Position numbers and translations under genes: made by a program. DNA of 38,228 nt, from the NCBI GenBank assembly GCA_937877625.1, contig CALFJG010000016.1:1-38228 (forward strand), written 5' to 3'. Source of the stretch: an uncultured Prevotellaceae bacterium. GTDB lineage: Bacteria > Bacteroidota > Bacteroidia > Bacteroidales > Bacteroidaceae. The notes under the pieces are model-generated. The model did not search any database and was not told the DNA's origin. It was given only the letters and a program-made list of their open reading frames with translations. Position 1 is the first letter of the stretch; each line of letters begins with the position of its first letter. Below are positions 8,165 to 16,490 of the stretch, one piece after another.

Positions 8165-9064
8165 ATGACGCGCTTGCAGAAAATAGGGTTTGAAATCCTC
8201 GTCCATCTACTGACGCTCGTTGCTCACTTGCCGCTCAGCGTGCTGTATGTATTGAGCGACTTCTTAGCATTTGTGGTGGCACACATCGTGCGCTATCGGC
8301 GGCGCGTTGTGTTTGGCAACATCTCGCGTGCTTTTCCGGATAAAAGCCCAGAAGAGGTGCGGCGTATAGCAAAAGCCTATTACCGCCACCTTTGCGACCT
8401 CATTGTGGAAGGGCTGAAACTGCTACATATCAGCGATGCCGAACTCGCAGCACGCATTAACGTATGTGGCGGCGAGGAGGTGGAAGCCGCTGCCGCCAGT
8501 GGCCGTCCGGTGATAATCTTTCTCGGTCACTACGGCAACTGGGAGTGGGTGCAGCAGGTAACGCTCCACTATAGCAGCCCGCCAATCAGTGCCGAAATCT
8601 ATCGCCCGATGCACAGCCTCGTCTTCGATGAGCTGATGAAACGTGTGCGCTCGCGCTGGAACACACTCCTTATCCCGCAGCAACAAGCCATTCGTAAACT
8701 GATGCGAATGTATAGCGATGGTGAGCAATTCCTCGTGGGCTTCATCGCCGACCAGCGTCCAAATAGTTCCCACCTCTACAACTGGACAACATTCCTCAAC
8801 CAAGACACCGCCTTTGCCGTAGGCGGCGAAGAGTTGGGCCGTCATCTCGGGGCACACTATTTCTATCTACAAGTGGAAAAGACCGCCCGCGGGCATTATC
8901 GTATGACCTTTTGCCCGTTACGCCCCATAAAAATGGATGTGCCATATCCCTACACAGCGGAATACCTCCGCCGTTTGGAACAAACCATTAACCACGCACC
9001 CGAGTTCTGGCTCTGGTCACATAACCGATGGAAATATAACAGAGAGGGAAAAACGATACATTAA
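8165..9064 (+). CDS. Lipid A biosynthesis acyltransferase (LpxL/HtrB family)
   Basis: This 299-residue protein has an N-terminal membrane helix (LTLVAHLPLSVLYVLSDFLA) followed by RYRRRVVFGNISRAFPDKSPEEV, typical of LpxL/LpxM family proteins. The catalytic HxxxxE/D motif is seen in FLGHYGNWEWVQQ (about residues 119-131). Family enzymes add secondary acyl chains to KDO-bearing lipid A at the inner membrane, which fits the position directly after waaA (5-bp gap, GGAG ribosome site) and before kdsB. The acyl chain used and the exact position acylated are not readable from sequence. Confidence 0.9.
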   Translation: MTRLQKIGFEILVHLLTLVAHLPLSVLYVLSDFLAFVVAHIVRYRRRVVFGNISRAFPDKSPEEVRRIAKAYYRHLCDLIVEGLKLLHISDAELAARINVCGGEEVEAAAASGRPVIIFLGHYGNWEWVQQVTLHYSSPPISAEIYRPMHSLVFDELMKRVRSRWNTLLIPQQQAIRKLMRMYSDGEQFLVGFIADQRPNSSHLYNWTTFLNQDTAFAVGGEELGRHLGAHYFYLQVEKTARGHYRMTFCPLRPIKMDVPYPYTAEYLRRLEQTINHAPEFWLWSHNRWKYNREGKTIH

Positions 9065-9155
9065 CTCCACCTATCAGCAACAACGGTTTCGTCTCGGTGA
9101 TTGCTGTGAGGAAAGCCTACTACTCCGACAACCAATCTTAAACTAACTAATAGTT

Positions 9156-9881
9156 ATGAACATTATTTGTGTAATACCCGCCCGTGCTGAAAGCACCCGT
9201 TTCCCGGGGAAGCCGTTGGCACTCATTTTAGGCAAGCCTATGGTGCAATGGGTGTGGGAGCACTGTAAAGCCGTGAGCTGTTTCAGTGAAGTGTATGTGG
9301 CCACGGACAGCGAAGAGATACAACGCGTCTGCCAAGCCTTTGGCGCCCACGTGGTGATGACCAGCCCTCACCACGACACCGCCACCGAGCGGCTCTATGA
9401 GGTGTCCACCATAATTGCCGCCGACCTCTACGTAATGGTCAATGGCGATGAACCACTGCTTACCGAGGAAGCCATCGTACAGTGTATCCCCGATCACTTA
9501 GAAGATGACTCGCTCTATGTATCAAACCTGATGACCGATTTCGAAAACCCCGTAGAGGTGGTGGACGCTACGAACCTTAAAATCGTCACCGACCAAAATC
9601 ACCGCTGCCTATTTATCTCGCGTAGCCCGATACCCTATCCCAAAGGCAATATGGACTATGTGTACCATAAGTTCGTTGGCGTAGGAGCTTTCAACCGCCG
9701 AGCACTCCACTTCTACCACACCACGCCACGCGGCCCTATTGAGAAGATAGAAGAGAACGACTCGTTCCGCTTCATTGAAAACAACGTCCCAATCTATTAT
9801 TACAACTGTCACTGCAAATCCCTCTCGGTAGATAACCGTAAGGATATACAAGGCGTGGAGACGTATTTGCGGCAACAATAA
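9156..9881 (+). CDS. kdsB: CMP-KDO synthetase (3-deoxy-manno-octulosonate cytidylyltransferase)
   Basis: KdsB activates KDO with CTP, giving CMP-KDO for WaaA. The N-terminal nucleotide-binding loop IPARAESTRFPGKPLA (residues about 6-21), the segment VYVATDSEEI, and VMVNGDEPLL with the metal-binding Asp are all family landmarks, and 241 residues is the standard length. It lies 91 bp after the acyltransferase and 18 bp before the GT90 gene in the same direction, completing a KDO-lipid A gene block. The function is assigned with high confidence from motifs and context. Confidence 0.94.
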   Translation: MNIICVIPARAESTRFPGKPLALILGKPMVQWVWEHCKAVSCFSEVYVATDSEEIQRVCQAFGAHVVMTSPHHDTATERLYEVSTIIAADLYVMVNGDEPLLTEEAIVQCIPDHLEDDSLYVSNLMTDFENPVEVVDATNLKIVTDQNHRCLFISRSPIPYPKGNMDYVYHKFVGVGAFNRRALHFYHTTPRGPIEKIEENDSFRFIENNVPIYYYNCHCKSLSVDNRKDIQGVETYLRQQ

Positions 9882-9899
9882 GTTTTCTGCGTCTTCACT

Positions 9900-10919
9900 A
9901 TGAAGTTTTTATACAACCTACAAGGGGCTTACTATCTCTTACTAAGTTATGTCGATTATCTACTTGTGCCAAAGTGGATATACCACGTACTGCGGAGAAT
10001 AGAAATGTCAAGACTTAGCAAAGAGGAAAGCAACGAGGTTGAACAACGGAGCAATTATTATTGTCAATTATCAAAAATCAAGCAGAATAATTGCGAACGA
10101 CCCTTTATACAATACACTCAAGGTAGGGGCGAGTCTCCTATTCGTGAAACCAGCATATCAAAATATCAATTTCCCTATCGTAGCAACCACCGCTTTAGTT
10201 TCTATTTCTTCGATTTGTATCACATACTCAAATACTTTCCAAAAGATAAAGCGTTTTGTTTCCAGTTTGGAGATGTGTGGACAGTACCTCCTAAACCTAC
10301 TCTACTAAAGAGTCGTCCTATCACTTCAGGTAATGAGAACGCCGTGTTGCTCAAACTCAATCACCACCGTCATTATCGTTTTGTACATGACAAGACACCC
10401 TTTCGTGATAAACTTGATATGATAGTGTGCCGTACAACGTGGGCTAACGCAAGTCCACAGCGCAGATTGTTTTTTCAGAAGTTCTTAAATCATCCATTTT
10501 TCGATATTGGCAAGACGAAATCAGAACCCAACGAGGATTTCCCCGAAAGTATTAAGCCTTATTTAAGCATACAGCAACAACTGCGTTACAAGTTTATTGT
10601 TTGCATTGAAGGAAATGATGTGGCAACAAGCTTAAAATGGGTGATGTCGTCAAACAGCATAGCCGTTTCCCCGCCGCTTAAGTTTGAAACGTGGTTTATG
10701 GAGGGGCTGCTTGTACCCGACTATCATTTTATATGCGTAAAATCCGACTATTCCGATTTGGTAGAGAAAGTACTGTATTATATTTCCCACGAAGACGAGG
10801 CCGAAAGCATCATTCGTCATGCCCACGAATGGGTGGCTCGTTTTCGCAATAAACGTTTGGAACGTGCCGTTGGTATTGAAGTGGCAGATAAGTATTTTCA
10901 GTGTTTACAAAGAAAATAA
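9900..10919 (+). CDS. Glycosyltransferase family 90 (CAP10/LpsA-like)
   Basis: The 339-residue protein contains IVCIEGNDVATSLKWVMSSN (about residues 234-253), the most conserved GT90 segment. It also has RPFIQYTQGRGES near residue 70, KLDMIVCRTTWAN, and PPLKFETWFMEGLLVPDYHF. GT90 enzymes act on capsule or LPS outer-core glycans; bacterial members are often next to LPS genes, as here. The likely role is addition of a sugar to the lipid A-KDO core. The codons are more AT-rich than in kdsB, a hint of a different history. The next gene starts 5 bp after the stop, so this is one transcription unit. Confidence 0.8.
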   Translation: MKFLYNLQGAYYLLLSYVDYLLVPKWIYHVLRRIEMSRLSKEESNEVEQRSNYYCQLSKIKQNNCERPFIQYTQGRGESPIRETSISKYQFPYRSNHRFSFYFFDLYHILKYFPKDKAFCFQFGDVWTVPPKPTLLKSRPITSGNENAVLLKLNHHRHYRFVHDKTPFRDKLDMIVCRTTWANASPQRRLFFQKFLNHPFFDIGKTKSEPNEDFPESIKPYLSIQQQLRYKFIVCIEGNDVATSLKWVMSSNSIAVSPPLKFETWFMEGLLVPDYHFICVKSDYSDLVEKVLYYISHEDEAESIIRHAHEWVARFRNKRLERAVGIEVADKYFQCLQRK

Positions 10920-10924
10920 AAACA

Positions 10925-11944
10925 ATGAGTATCCCACAGGTGATATTGACAGTTAGGCTTTCTGCTTTGGGCGATGTGGCAATGACAGTTCCAGCGGTTT
11001 GCTCGGTGGCTTTGGCATATCCTGAAACATCTATGTATGTGCTAACTTTAACGCCTTTTGCGCCTCTGTTTAAGTATGCACCATCCAATGTCCACCTACT
11101 GCTCGTTGACAAACAAGAGATAAGAACCTTGTTTGGACTTTATAAGACGTTACGTAAAATTCGCAGAGAGCTGCGCCCCAACACCGTGGCCGATCTTCAC
11201 AACGTGTTGCGCTCTTGGTTGATAGACCTTTATTTCTCCTGTTATGGATGCCGTGTGGCCATCTTGAATAAGCGGCGATTAGGCAGACTTTCTCTGTGGT
11301 TCAAGAAACCTTATGAACAGCAACGTCCGTTTACACGCCGCTATTTTGATGTGTTCAAGAAAATAGGTCTTGAAGCAGATGCCTCAGATTTTTTCCTATC
11401 TTTGTCCTCAAAACACACTTCAATTAAACAAAGTGAAACACCACTGATTGGTATTGCTCCCTTTGCGCGTTATCAAGGTAAGACTTACCCACCACAATTG
11501 ATGAGACGCTCTGTAAAACTCTTGCTCAAGACAACAGATTGCCATATTCTTCTTTTTGCAGGTCGTTCCGAGGCAGAACTCGCCGTTGTGAAGCGTTGGC
11601 AGAGGGAGTCTCCACGTGTAACATCTGTTGCAGGGCAATATACTCTGGAACAAGAACTTGATATAATGCGTTCGTGTGCGTTGATGCTAACGATGGATTC
11701 TGCCAATATGCACCTGGCCTCGCTCGTTGGTGTGCGTGTCGTTTCTTTATGGGGCTGCACCACGCCCGCCTGTGGTTTCCTGGGTTGGCGGCAACACAAA
11801 GAGGATGTCATTGTAGCAGGGTTGGCTTGTCAGCCTTGTAGCGTGAGTGGGACAAACCATTGCAGATATCAAAACTTTCCCTGCCTCGTGGCGATAACTC
11901 CTGAGATGATTGTTGAAAAGGTAAAAACCATACTACAATGTTAA
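10925..11944 (+). CDS. Glycosyltransferase family 9 (heptosyltransferase-like)
   Basis: It starts MSIPQVILTVRLSALGDVAM, the GT9 N-terminal signature RxSxxGD that opens the acceptor domain; a GTG 24 bp upstream is in frame but overlaps the GT90 end. Later motifs are PLIGIAPFARYQGKTYPPQ and LTMDSANMHLASLVGVRVVSLWG (about residues 250-272), the ADP-sugar binding region of WaaC/WaaF/WaaQ proteins. A C-terminal cluster of cysteines (CQPCSVSGTNHCRYQNFPC) is common in Bacteroidota members. It probably adds a heptose or related sugar to the LPS core. The stop overlaps the next start in ATGTTAA. Confidence 0.88.
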   Translation: MSIPQVILTVRLSALGDVAMTVPAVCSVALAYPETSMYVLTLTPFAPLFKYAPSNVHLLLVDKQEIRTLFGLYKTLRKIRRELRPNTVADLHNVLRSWLIDLYFSCYGCRVAILNKRRLGRLSLWFKKPYEQQRPFTRRYFDVFKKIGLEADASDFFLSLSSKHTSIKQSETPLIGIAPFARYQGKTYPPQLMRRSVKLLLKTTDCHILLFAGRSEAELAVVKRWQRESPRVTSVAGQYTLEQELDIMRSCALMLTMDSANMHLASLVGVRVVSLWGCTTPACGFLGWRQHKEDVIVAGLACQPCSVSGTNHCRYQNFPCLVAITPEMIVEKVKTILQC

Positions 11945-13770
11945 AACGATCCGTTCTTTTTATTGCGTTTTATTTTCTAACCGCTCTTTTGCTCTTCCTC
12001 CTCGTACAAAAGCCGCTGTTTCTTATCTACAACATCCTTTCCGGGATGGAGTGTCCTTCTTCCCACCAACTGTGGCAAATCTATTCCCATGGTTTGGTGC
12101 TTGACGTGTCAGCAGCCTGCTATGTGACAGCCCCAGCCTTTCTTATCGTATTCTTCGGTGCGTTCATTAAGAAATTGAATGTGCGCCGTGTCGTTATCGT
12201 TTACAGCGTTGTTATCGGCATTTTGGTTGCGCTTGCAGCGTTGGCCGATGCCGCACTGTACGAGTTTTGGGGTTTTAAGCTGGACCCTACGGTGTTCTTC
12301 TATCTTGATAACCCGCGCAATGCAGTGGCCAGTGTCTCTCTGGGCTATCTCTTTGTGCGTCTGTTGCTCTGGGTCGTGCTTTCTGCTGTGTGGGCTTTAG
12401 CCCTCTCGCTTCCAGCCAAAAAGTGGCTCAGCCAACGATGGGAGAAACGTCCTGCGTGGTATGTGTCGCTTCCTGTTCTCTTGATTACCGGCGGCCTTTT
12501 GTTTGCAGGTATTCGCGGCCTACGTTCTATGCCCAACACCCCTACACGCGCCACGTTCACTAATCAAGCATTCTTAAACCACGTGGCGCTAAATCCTCTT
12601 TTCAACCTTATATATAACTTAGATAAGATAAATTCCTTTGAAGACGAGTTCAGAGTTTTTTCATCAGAGCAAGTGGCTGCAGAACTCCCGAAACTCTTTC
12701 CGACAGAAGGCCAAACAAGCATAAAGCTTCTTAACACAGAACGTCCCAACATTCTGCTCATCGTGATGGAGAGTTTTGGCTCGCCGTTTATAGAAACACT
12801 CGGCGGGCGGAAAGACGTAGCCCCGCACATAAGCAAGCTCGCCGACGAGGGTGTGGTTTTCACACGTTGTTATTGCGGGAGTTATCGCACCGACCGTGGA
12901 ATAGTGTGCGTGCTGAGTGGCTTTCCTGGCCAACCCACCACAAGTATTATACGTCATCGCCGCCGAGCGGCAACACTTCCAGGTATTCCTGCACGCTTGA
13001 AACCACTGGGCTATGAAACAATGGCCGTATATGCTGGAGATATCACATATTTTAATATGTACGACTATTTCTTTTCTACCGGCCACGATGAAGTGCTGGG
13101 CGATACATCGTTCCCCGACAGCGTCAATACACAAGAGTGGGGCATCCCCGATGGGGTGATAGCCGATTGGCTCTATAATGACATAGCAGATAACAAGGCA
13201 AAAACGGGCAAGCCGTGGTTTACCACCTGGCTCACGCTGAGTTCCCACGGGCCGTGGGATGTACCCTATCATCGTTTGGCCGACGAGGAGTTGAACGGCT
13301 TTGCATACACCGACGAGGTGATAGGACAGCTAATAGCAAAGTTGAAACAAACTGCCGCGTGGGACAATCTGCTCGTGGTGCTTGTGGCCGACCACGGCTT
13401 TCGAGGCAAAGGACTATCAGCACAAGACGCAGACTTTCCGTTCATCCCGCTAATTTTTTGTGGCGGGGCTGTTAAAGCACCGATGCGTATAAATACCCTA
13501 TGTAGCCAGACCGACCTGGCTGCCACACTGCTCGGACAGATGGGAATAAAACATAACGAGTTTAAGTTCAGCCGCGATGTGTTGGCCGATACTTATACCT
13601 ATCCCTTTGCTTATCAAACGTTCAACAACGGATTTAACTTCCGCGACTCAACGGGTTGTACCGTTTATGACAATGCTGCAGAGACGTTCCTCTTTGGTGA
13701 AGACACACGCAGAGATATGTTAGGCAAACTAATCCTTCAAGGTATTTACGAAGACCTTGCAGCAAGATGA
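11938..13770 (+). CDS. LTA synthase family sulfatase-fold membrane transferase
   Basis: The 610-residue protein has about five N-terminal membrane helices (residues 5-200) followed by an extracytoplasmic sulfatase-fold domain starting at RPNILLIVMESFGSPF (about residue 268). The putative catalytic Thr lies in SYRTDRGIVCVLSGF (Thr about 318), the metal-binding Glu in VMESF, and Asp-His in VLVADHGFRGKG. This is the layout of LtaS, OpgB and phosphoethanolamine transferases. A Gram-negative LPS-producing cell does not make lipoteichoic acid, so the likely role is transfer of phosphoglycerol or phosphoethanolamine to lipid A, LPS core or another envelope glycan. It overlaps the GT9 gene by 7 nt and is the last gene of the block. 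Confidence 0.87.
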   Translation: MLKRSVLFIAFYFLTALLLFLLVQKPLFLIYNILSGMECPSSHQLWQIYSHGLVLDVSAACYVTAPAFLIVFFGAFIKKLNVRRVVIVYSVVIGILVALAALADAALYEFWGFKLDPTVFFYLDNPRNAVASVSLGYLFVRLLLWVVLSAVWALALSLPAKKWLSQRWEKRPAWYVSLPVLLITGGLLFAGIRGLRSMPNTPTRATFTNQAFLNHVALNPLFNLIYNLDKINSFEDEFRVFSSEQVAAELPKLFPTEGQTSIKLLNTERPNILLIVMESFGSPFIETLGGRKDVAPHISKLADEGVVFTRCYCGSYRTDRGIVCVLSGFPGQPTTSIIRHRRRAATLPGIPARLKPLGYETMAVYAGDITYFNMYDYFFSTGHDEVLGDTSFPDSVNTQEWGIPDGVIADWLYNDIADNKAKTGKPWFTTWLTLSSHGPWDVPYHRLADEELNGFAYTDEVIGQLIAKLKQTAAWDNLLVVLVADHGFRGKGLSAQDADFPFIPLIFCGGAVKAPMRINTLCSQTDLAATLLGQMGIKHNEFKFSRDVLADTYTYPFAYQTFNNGFNFRDSTGCTVYDNAAETFLFGEDTRRDMLGKLILQGIYEDLAAR

Positions 13771-13835
13771 GTGAAAGGCGAATTGCCTCCGAGTGCTTCT
13801 TTGCATATAGGAAAAGGCGTGTAATGCACGTTTCT

Positions 13836-13894
13836 GGAGTAATGAAGCCCTATTAGTGTTGCAAGTATGGCAACCCTGACGCAGCCCTCTGGGA
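13836..13894 (+). repeat. Dispersed intergenic repeat A, copy 3
   Basis: GGAGTAATGAAGCCCTATTA, then GTGTTGCAAGTATGGCAACC and GACGCAGCCCTCTGGGA, matches copy 2 closely. It lies in the 355-bp gap between the LTA-synthase-like gene and rpsA. The rest of that gap holds a REP-like hairpin and the rpsA promoter. Confidence 0.65.
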
Positions 13895-13925
13895 GTGCAG
13901 GCGGCTCGCCTGCACCATTATGCAC

Positions 13926-13957
13926 GCGAGCCGCGTGCGCTCCGACAAGCGGCTCGC
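13926..13957. repeat. REP-like GC-rich hairpin, second copy
   Basis: GCGAGCCG (13926-13933) pairs with CGGCTCGC (13950-13957). The loop starts CGTGCGC and resembles the hairpin at 5899-5938. Just upstream GTGCAGGCG-GCT-CGCCTGCAC is another 9-bp palindrome (13895-13915). Confidence 0.65.
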
Positions 13958-14033
13958 CTGCACATCCTGCTTCCTAAACTTGAAGCTAATCGCATTCCCA
14001 GTACACCTAAAGTGCTAAAAATCAGCAAAACAT

Positions 14034-14064
14034 TTTGGTGAAGGGACAAATTGCATTACTTTTG
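14034..14064 (+). promoter_or_regulatory. rpsA promoter
   Basis: TTTG (14034-14037) and TACTTTTG (14057-14064) are separated by 19 bp, a textbook Bacteroidota -33/-7 pair. The rpsA start lies about 60 bp downstream. Confidence 0.85.
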
Positions 14065-14125
14065 CGCCGATTTTAGTTCACATAAAGTCTAATCCTATTT
14101 AATTCAAATCAAAATTTTCTAATCA

Positions 14126-15919
14126 ATGAACAACAATCAACACATCGTCCCCCTGCAAGACTTCGATTGGGAAGCCTTTGAAGCCGGTGTAACGGGTGAA
14201 GCCTCCGACCGCCGTGAGGCCGAAAAGAGTTATGAAGCCACGCTTGGCCGTGTCCAAGAAGACGAGGTGGTAGAAGGCACCGTCGTTTCTATCGGTAAGC
14301 GCGAGGTGACCGTCAGCATTCAAGGCAAGAGCGACGGCGTTATCTCTGCCAGTGAGTTTCGCTACAACCCCGACCTCAAAGTGGGCGACACCGTAGAAGT
14401 CTATGTAGAGAACCGCGAAGACAAAAAGGGACAGCTTGTACTTTCCCACAAGAAAGCCCGTGTGAGCAAGTCGTGGGATCGCGTCAACCAAGCTATGGAA
14501 AGCAAAGAAGTGGTCAAAGGCTACATCAAGTGCCGCACAAAGGGCGGTATGATTGTGGACATCTTTGGCATAGAGGCTTTCCTGCCCGGCAGCCAAATCG
14601 ACGTGAAGCCCATCCGCGACTACGATGTCTTCGTAGATAAGACGATGGAGTTCCAAATCGTTAAGATAAACCAAGAGTTCCGCAACGTCGTTGTGAGCCA
14701 CAAAGCCCTTATCGAAGCTGAGCTTGAGGCACAGAAACAAGAAATTATGTCGAAGCTTCAGAAAGGTCAAGTGCTTGAAGGCGTTGTCAAGAACATCACC
14801 TCCTACGGCGTGTTTATTGACCTGGGCGGCGTTGACGGCCTCGTCCACATCACCGACCTCTCGTGGAGCCGCGTCACCGATCCGCGCGAGGTGGTAGAGC
14901 TCGACCAGAAAATACAAGTCGTTATTCTCGACTTCGACGAGCAGAAGAAACGCATCGCCCTCGGCCTCAAGCAACTCACGCCACATCCCTGGGATGCCCT
15001 TGACGAGAACCTCAAGGTAGGCGACAAGGTGCAGGGCAAGGTAGTCGTGATGACCGACTACGGCGCATTCGTTGAAGTAGCCCCCGGCGTAGAAGGCCTT
15101 ATCCACGTGAGCGAAATGAGCTGGAGTCAACACCTGCGTTCCGCCAACGACTTCCTCAAGGTGGGCGACGAGGTAGAGGCCGTTATTCTCACGCTCGACC
15201 GCGACGCACGCAAGATGTCGCTCGGCATCAAGCAACTCAAGGACGATCCGTGGAAAGACATCGAGACACGCTATCCGCTCGGCTCGCGCCACACCGCTAA
15301 GGTGCGCAACTTCACCAGTTTTGGCATCTTCGTTGAACTTGAAGAAGGCGTGGACGGCCTCGTACACATCAGCGACCTCTCTTGGACGAAGAAGATTAAA
15401 CACCCCAGCGAGTTCACCAAGGTAGGTGAGACGCTCGATGTAATCGTGCTGGAGATAGACAGCGACAACCGCCGCCTCTCCCTCGGACACAAGCAGCTCG
15501 AGGACAACCCGTGGGATCAGTTTGAGACCATCTTCACCGAGGGCAGCATCCACGATGGCACCATCGTAGAACTGATGGACAAAGGTGCTGTGGTACAACT
15601 GCAATACGGCGTAGAGGGCTTTGCCACACCCAAACATCTTGTGAAAGAAGACGGCTCGCAGGCTCAACTCGAAGAGACGTTGCCTTTCAAAGTGCTTGAG
15701 TTCAACAAAGACAGCAAGCGCATCATCGTCAGCCACAGCCGCACCTTTGAAGATCCTGCACGCGAGGCCGCACGCCAAGAAAAGCGCGCCGCACGCAAGA
15801 CAGCAGCACCTAAGCGAGAGGCAGCATCAACGATACAAAACCAAGCAGCAGCGCAAACTCTTGGCGACCTCGATGCTCTCGCAGCACTCAAAGAGCAGTT
15901 GCAAGACGGCGACGAGTAA
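14126..15919 (+). CDS. rpsA: 30S ribosomal protein S1
   Basis: This 597-residue protein is built of repeated S1 RNA-binding domains. Clear ones start near residues 48, 213 (VLEGVVKNITSYGVFIDLGG), 298 (VQGKVVVMTDYGAFVEV) and 385 (HTAKVRNFTSFGIFVELEEG), each with the GxxGxxHxSDxSW-like ending (DGLVHITDLSW, EGLIHVSEMSW, DGLVHISDLSW). Two weaker domains flank them, giving the usual six-domain layout. S1 binds mRNA leaders on the 30S subunit during translation initiation. The C-terminal tail is Ala/Lys/Gln-rich. It has its own promoter and a strong terminator, so it is monocistronic. The 551-codon frame antisense to it is a shadow of its codon pattern. Confidence 0.97.
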   Translation: MNNNQHIVPLQDFDWEAFEAGVTGEASDRREAEKSYEATLGRVQEDEVVEGTVVSIGKREVTVSIQGKSDGVISASEFRYNPDLKVGDTVEVYVENREDKKGQLVLSHKKARVSKSWDRVNQAMESKEVVKGYIKCRTKGGMIVDIFGIEAFLPGSQIDVKPIRDYDVFVDKTMEFQIVKINQEFRNVVVSHKALIEAELEAQKQEIMSKLQKGQVLEGVVKNITSYGVFIDLGGVDGLVHITDLSWSRVTDPREVVELDQKIQVVILDFDEQKKRIALGLKQLTPHPWDALDENLKVGDKVQGKVVVMTDYGAFVEVAPGVEGLIHVSEMSWSQHLRSANDFLKVGDEVEAVILTLDRDARKMSLGIKQLKDDPWKDIETRYPLGSRHTAKVRNFTSFGIFVELEEGVDGLVHISDLSWTKKIKHPSEFTKVGETLDVIVLEIDSDNRRLSLGHKQLEDNPWDQFETIFTEGSIHDGTIVELMDKGAVVQLQYGVEGFATPKHLVKEDGSQAQLEETLPFKVLEFNKDSKRIIVSHSRTFEDPAREAARQEKRAARKTAAPKREAASTIQNQAAAQTLGDLDALAALKEQLQDGDE

Positions 15920-15947
15920 AACACGCCACAACAGACCATAATTTATT

Positions 15948-16006
15948 TGCTACGCATAACGTGCTATCAACGCCAAAGGCAAATAGCCGTTATGCGTAGC
16001 ATTTTA
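15948..16006 (+). terminator. rpsA terminator
   Basis: TGCTACGCATAAC (15948-15960) and GTTATGCGTAGCA (15989-16001) form a perfect 13-bp stem, followed by TTTTATTATT. It is a strong intrinsic terminator 28 bp after the rpsA stop. Confidence 0.9.
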
Positions 16007-16023
16007 TTATTAGTTCACCTACA

Positions 16024-16084
16024 AAACAACGAGAGCGGAAATCCGTGCCGACATCCTCGGCCTCGGTTTCCGCTCTCGTTGTTT
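16024..16084 (-). terminator. 18-bp perfect hairpin, terminator for minus-strand genes
   Basis: Positions 16024-16041 and 16067-16084 are perfect 18-bp inverted repeats with core CAACGAGAGCGGAAA. On the minus strand the stem ends in a T-run (TTTGTAGG); on the plus strand it is preceded by the rpsA terminator. It lies directly downstream of the minus-strand Abi remnant/pyrD unit, so it probably ends that transcript. Confidence 0.75.
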
Positions 16085-16089
16085 CTCTC

Positions 16090-16434
16090 TCAATATCGGT
16101 CAGTTTTCGTTTCCCGTTTCTCATCCATTGCCTTCCACCGCAGCTCGTTTTCCCATCCCTGCGAGGGGAAGCCCACGGCGTTTATGTCGATGGACGGATA
16201 GGCAGAGAGCAGGGCATCAATCTTGGCTTTCATATCGTTGTTAGGCGAAACGATGTTCAGGAAGTACTTGATGATACAGAGGCTGAAATAGGCTTTCTTC
16301 TCGTTGACAGAAATCGTAATCCAAGGCCGCTGCATACGTCGCTGGGTCAAGACCCTCAAAGCAAGTGTGCCATCATAAACAAAACGCCCCGCCGATTTAA
16401 GCATTGTGAAGAGGCTTGGCGGGTTCTCGTGGGT
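16090..16434 (-). pseudogene. Truncated C-terminal remnant of an Abi_2 family protein
   Basis: About 115 codons are open on the minus strand. The segment WITISVNEKKAYFSLCIIKY followed by PSIDINAVGFPSQGWENE resembles the C-terminal end of Abi-family (Abi_2/AbiD/F) abortive-infection proteins. The conserved N-terminal half is missing: upstream of about 16434 the frame meets a stop and then runs into the pyrD end. The open frame from the first ATG (16404) would give only 104 residues. Abi_2 proteins are normally about 300 residues, so this is most likely a broken phage-defence gene. A short functional protein is less likely. Confidence 0.6.
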
Positions 16435-16490
16435 GCAAAGGTCGTGTTCTATTCACACACACTCCTTTGCCTGCCTAATTCTCGCCAAAG

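Noticed and set aside
14123..15778. A 551-codon frame antisense to rpsA
   Set aside because: It mirrors the codon pattern of rpsA (strong third-base bias) and resembles no protein; rpsA is certain on the other strand.
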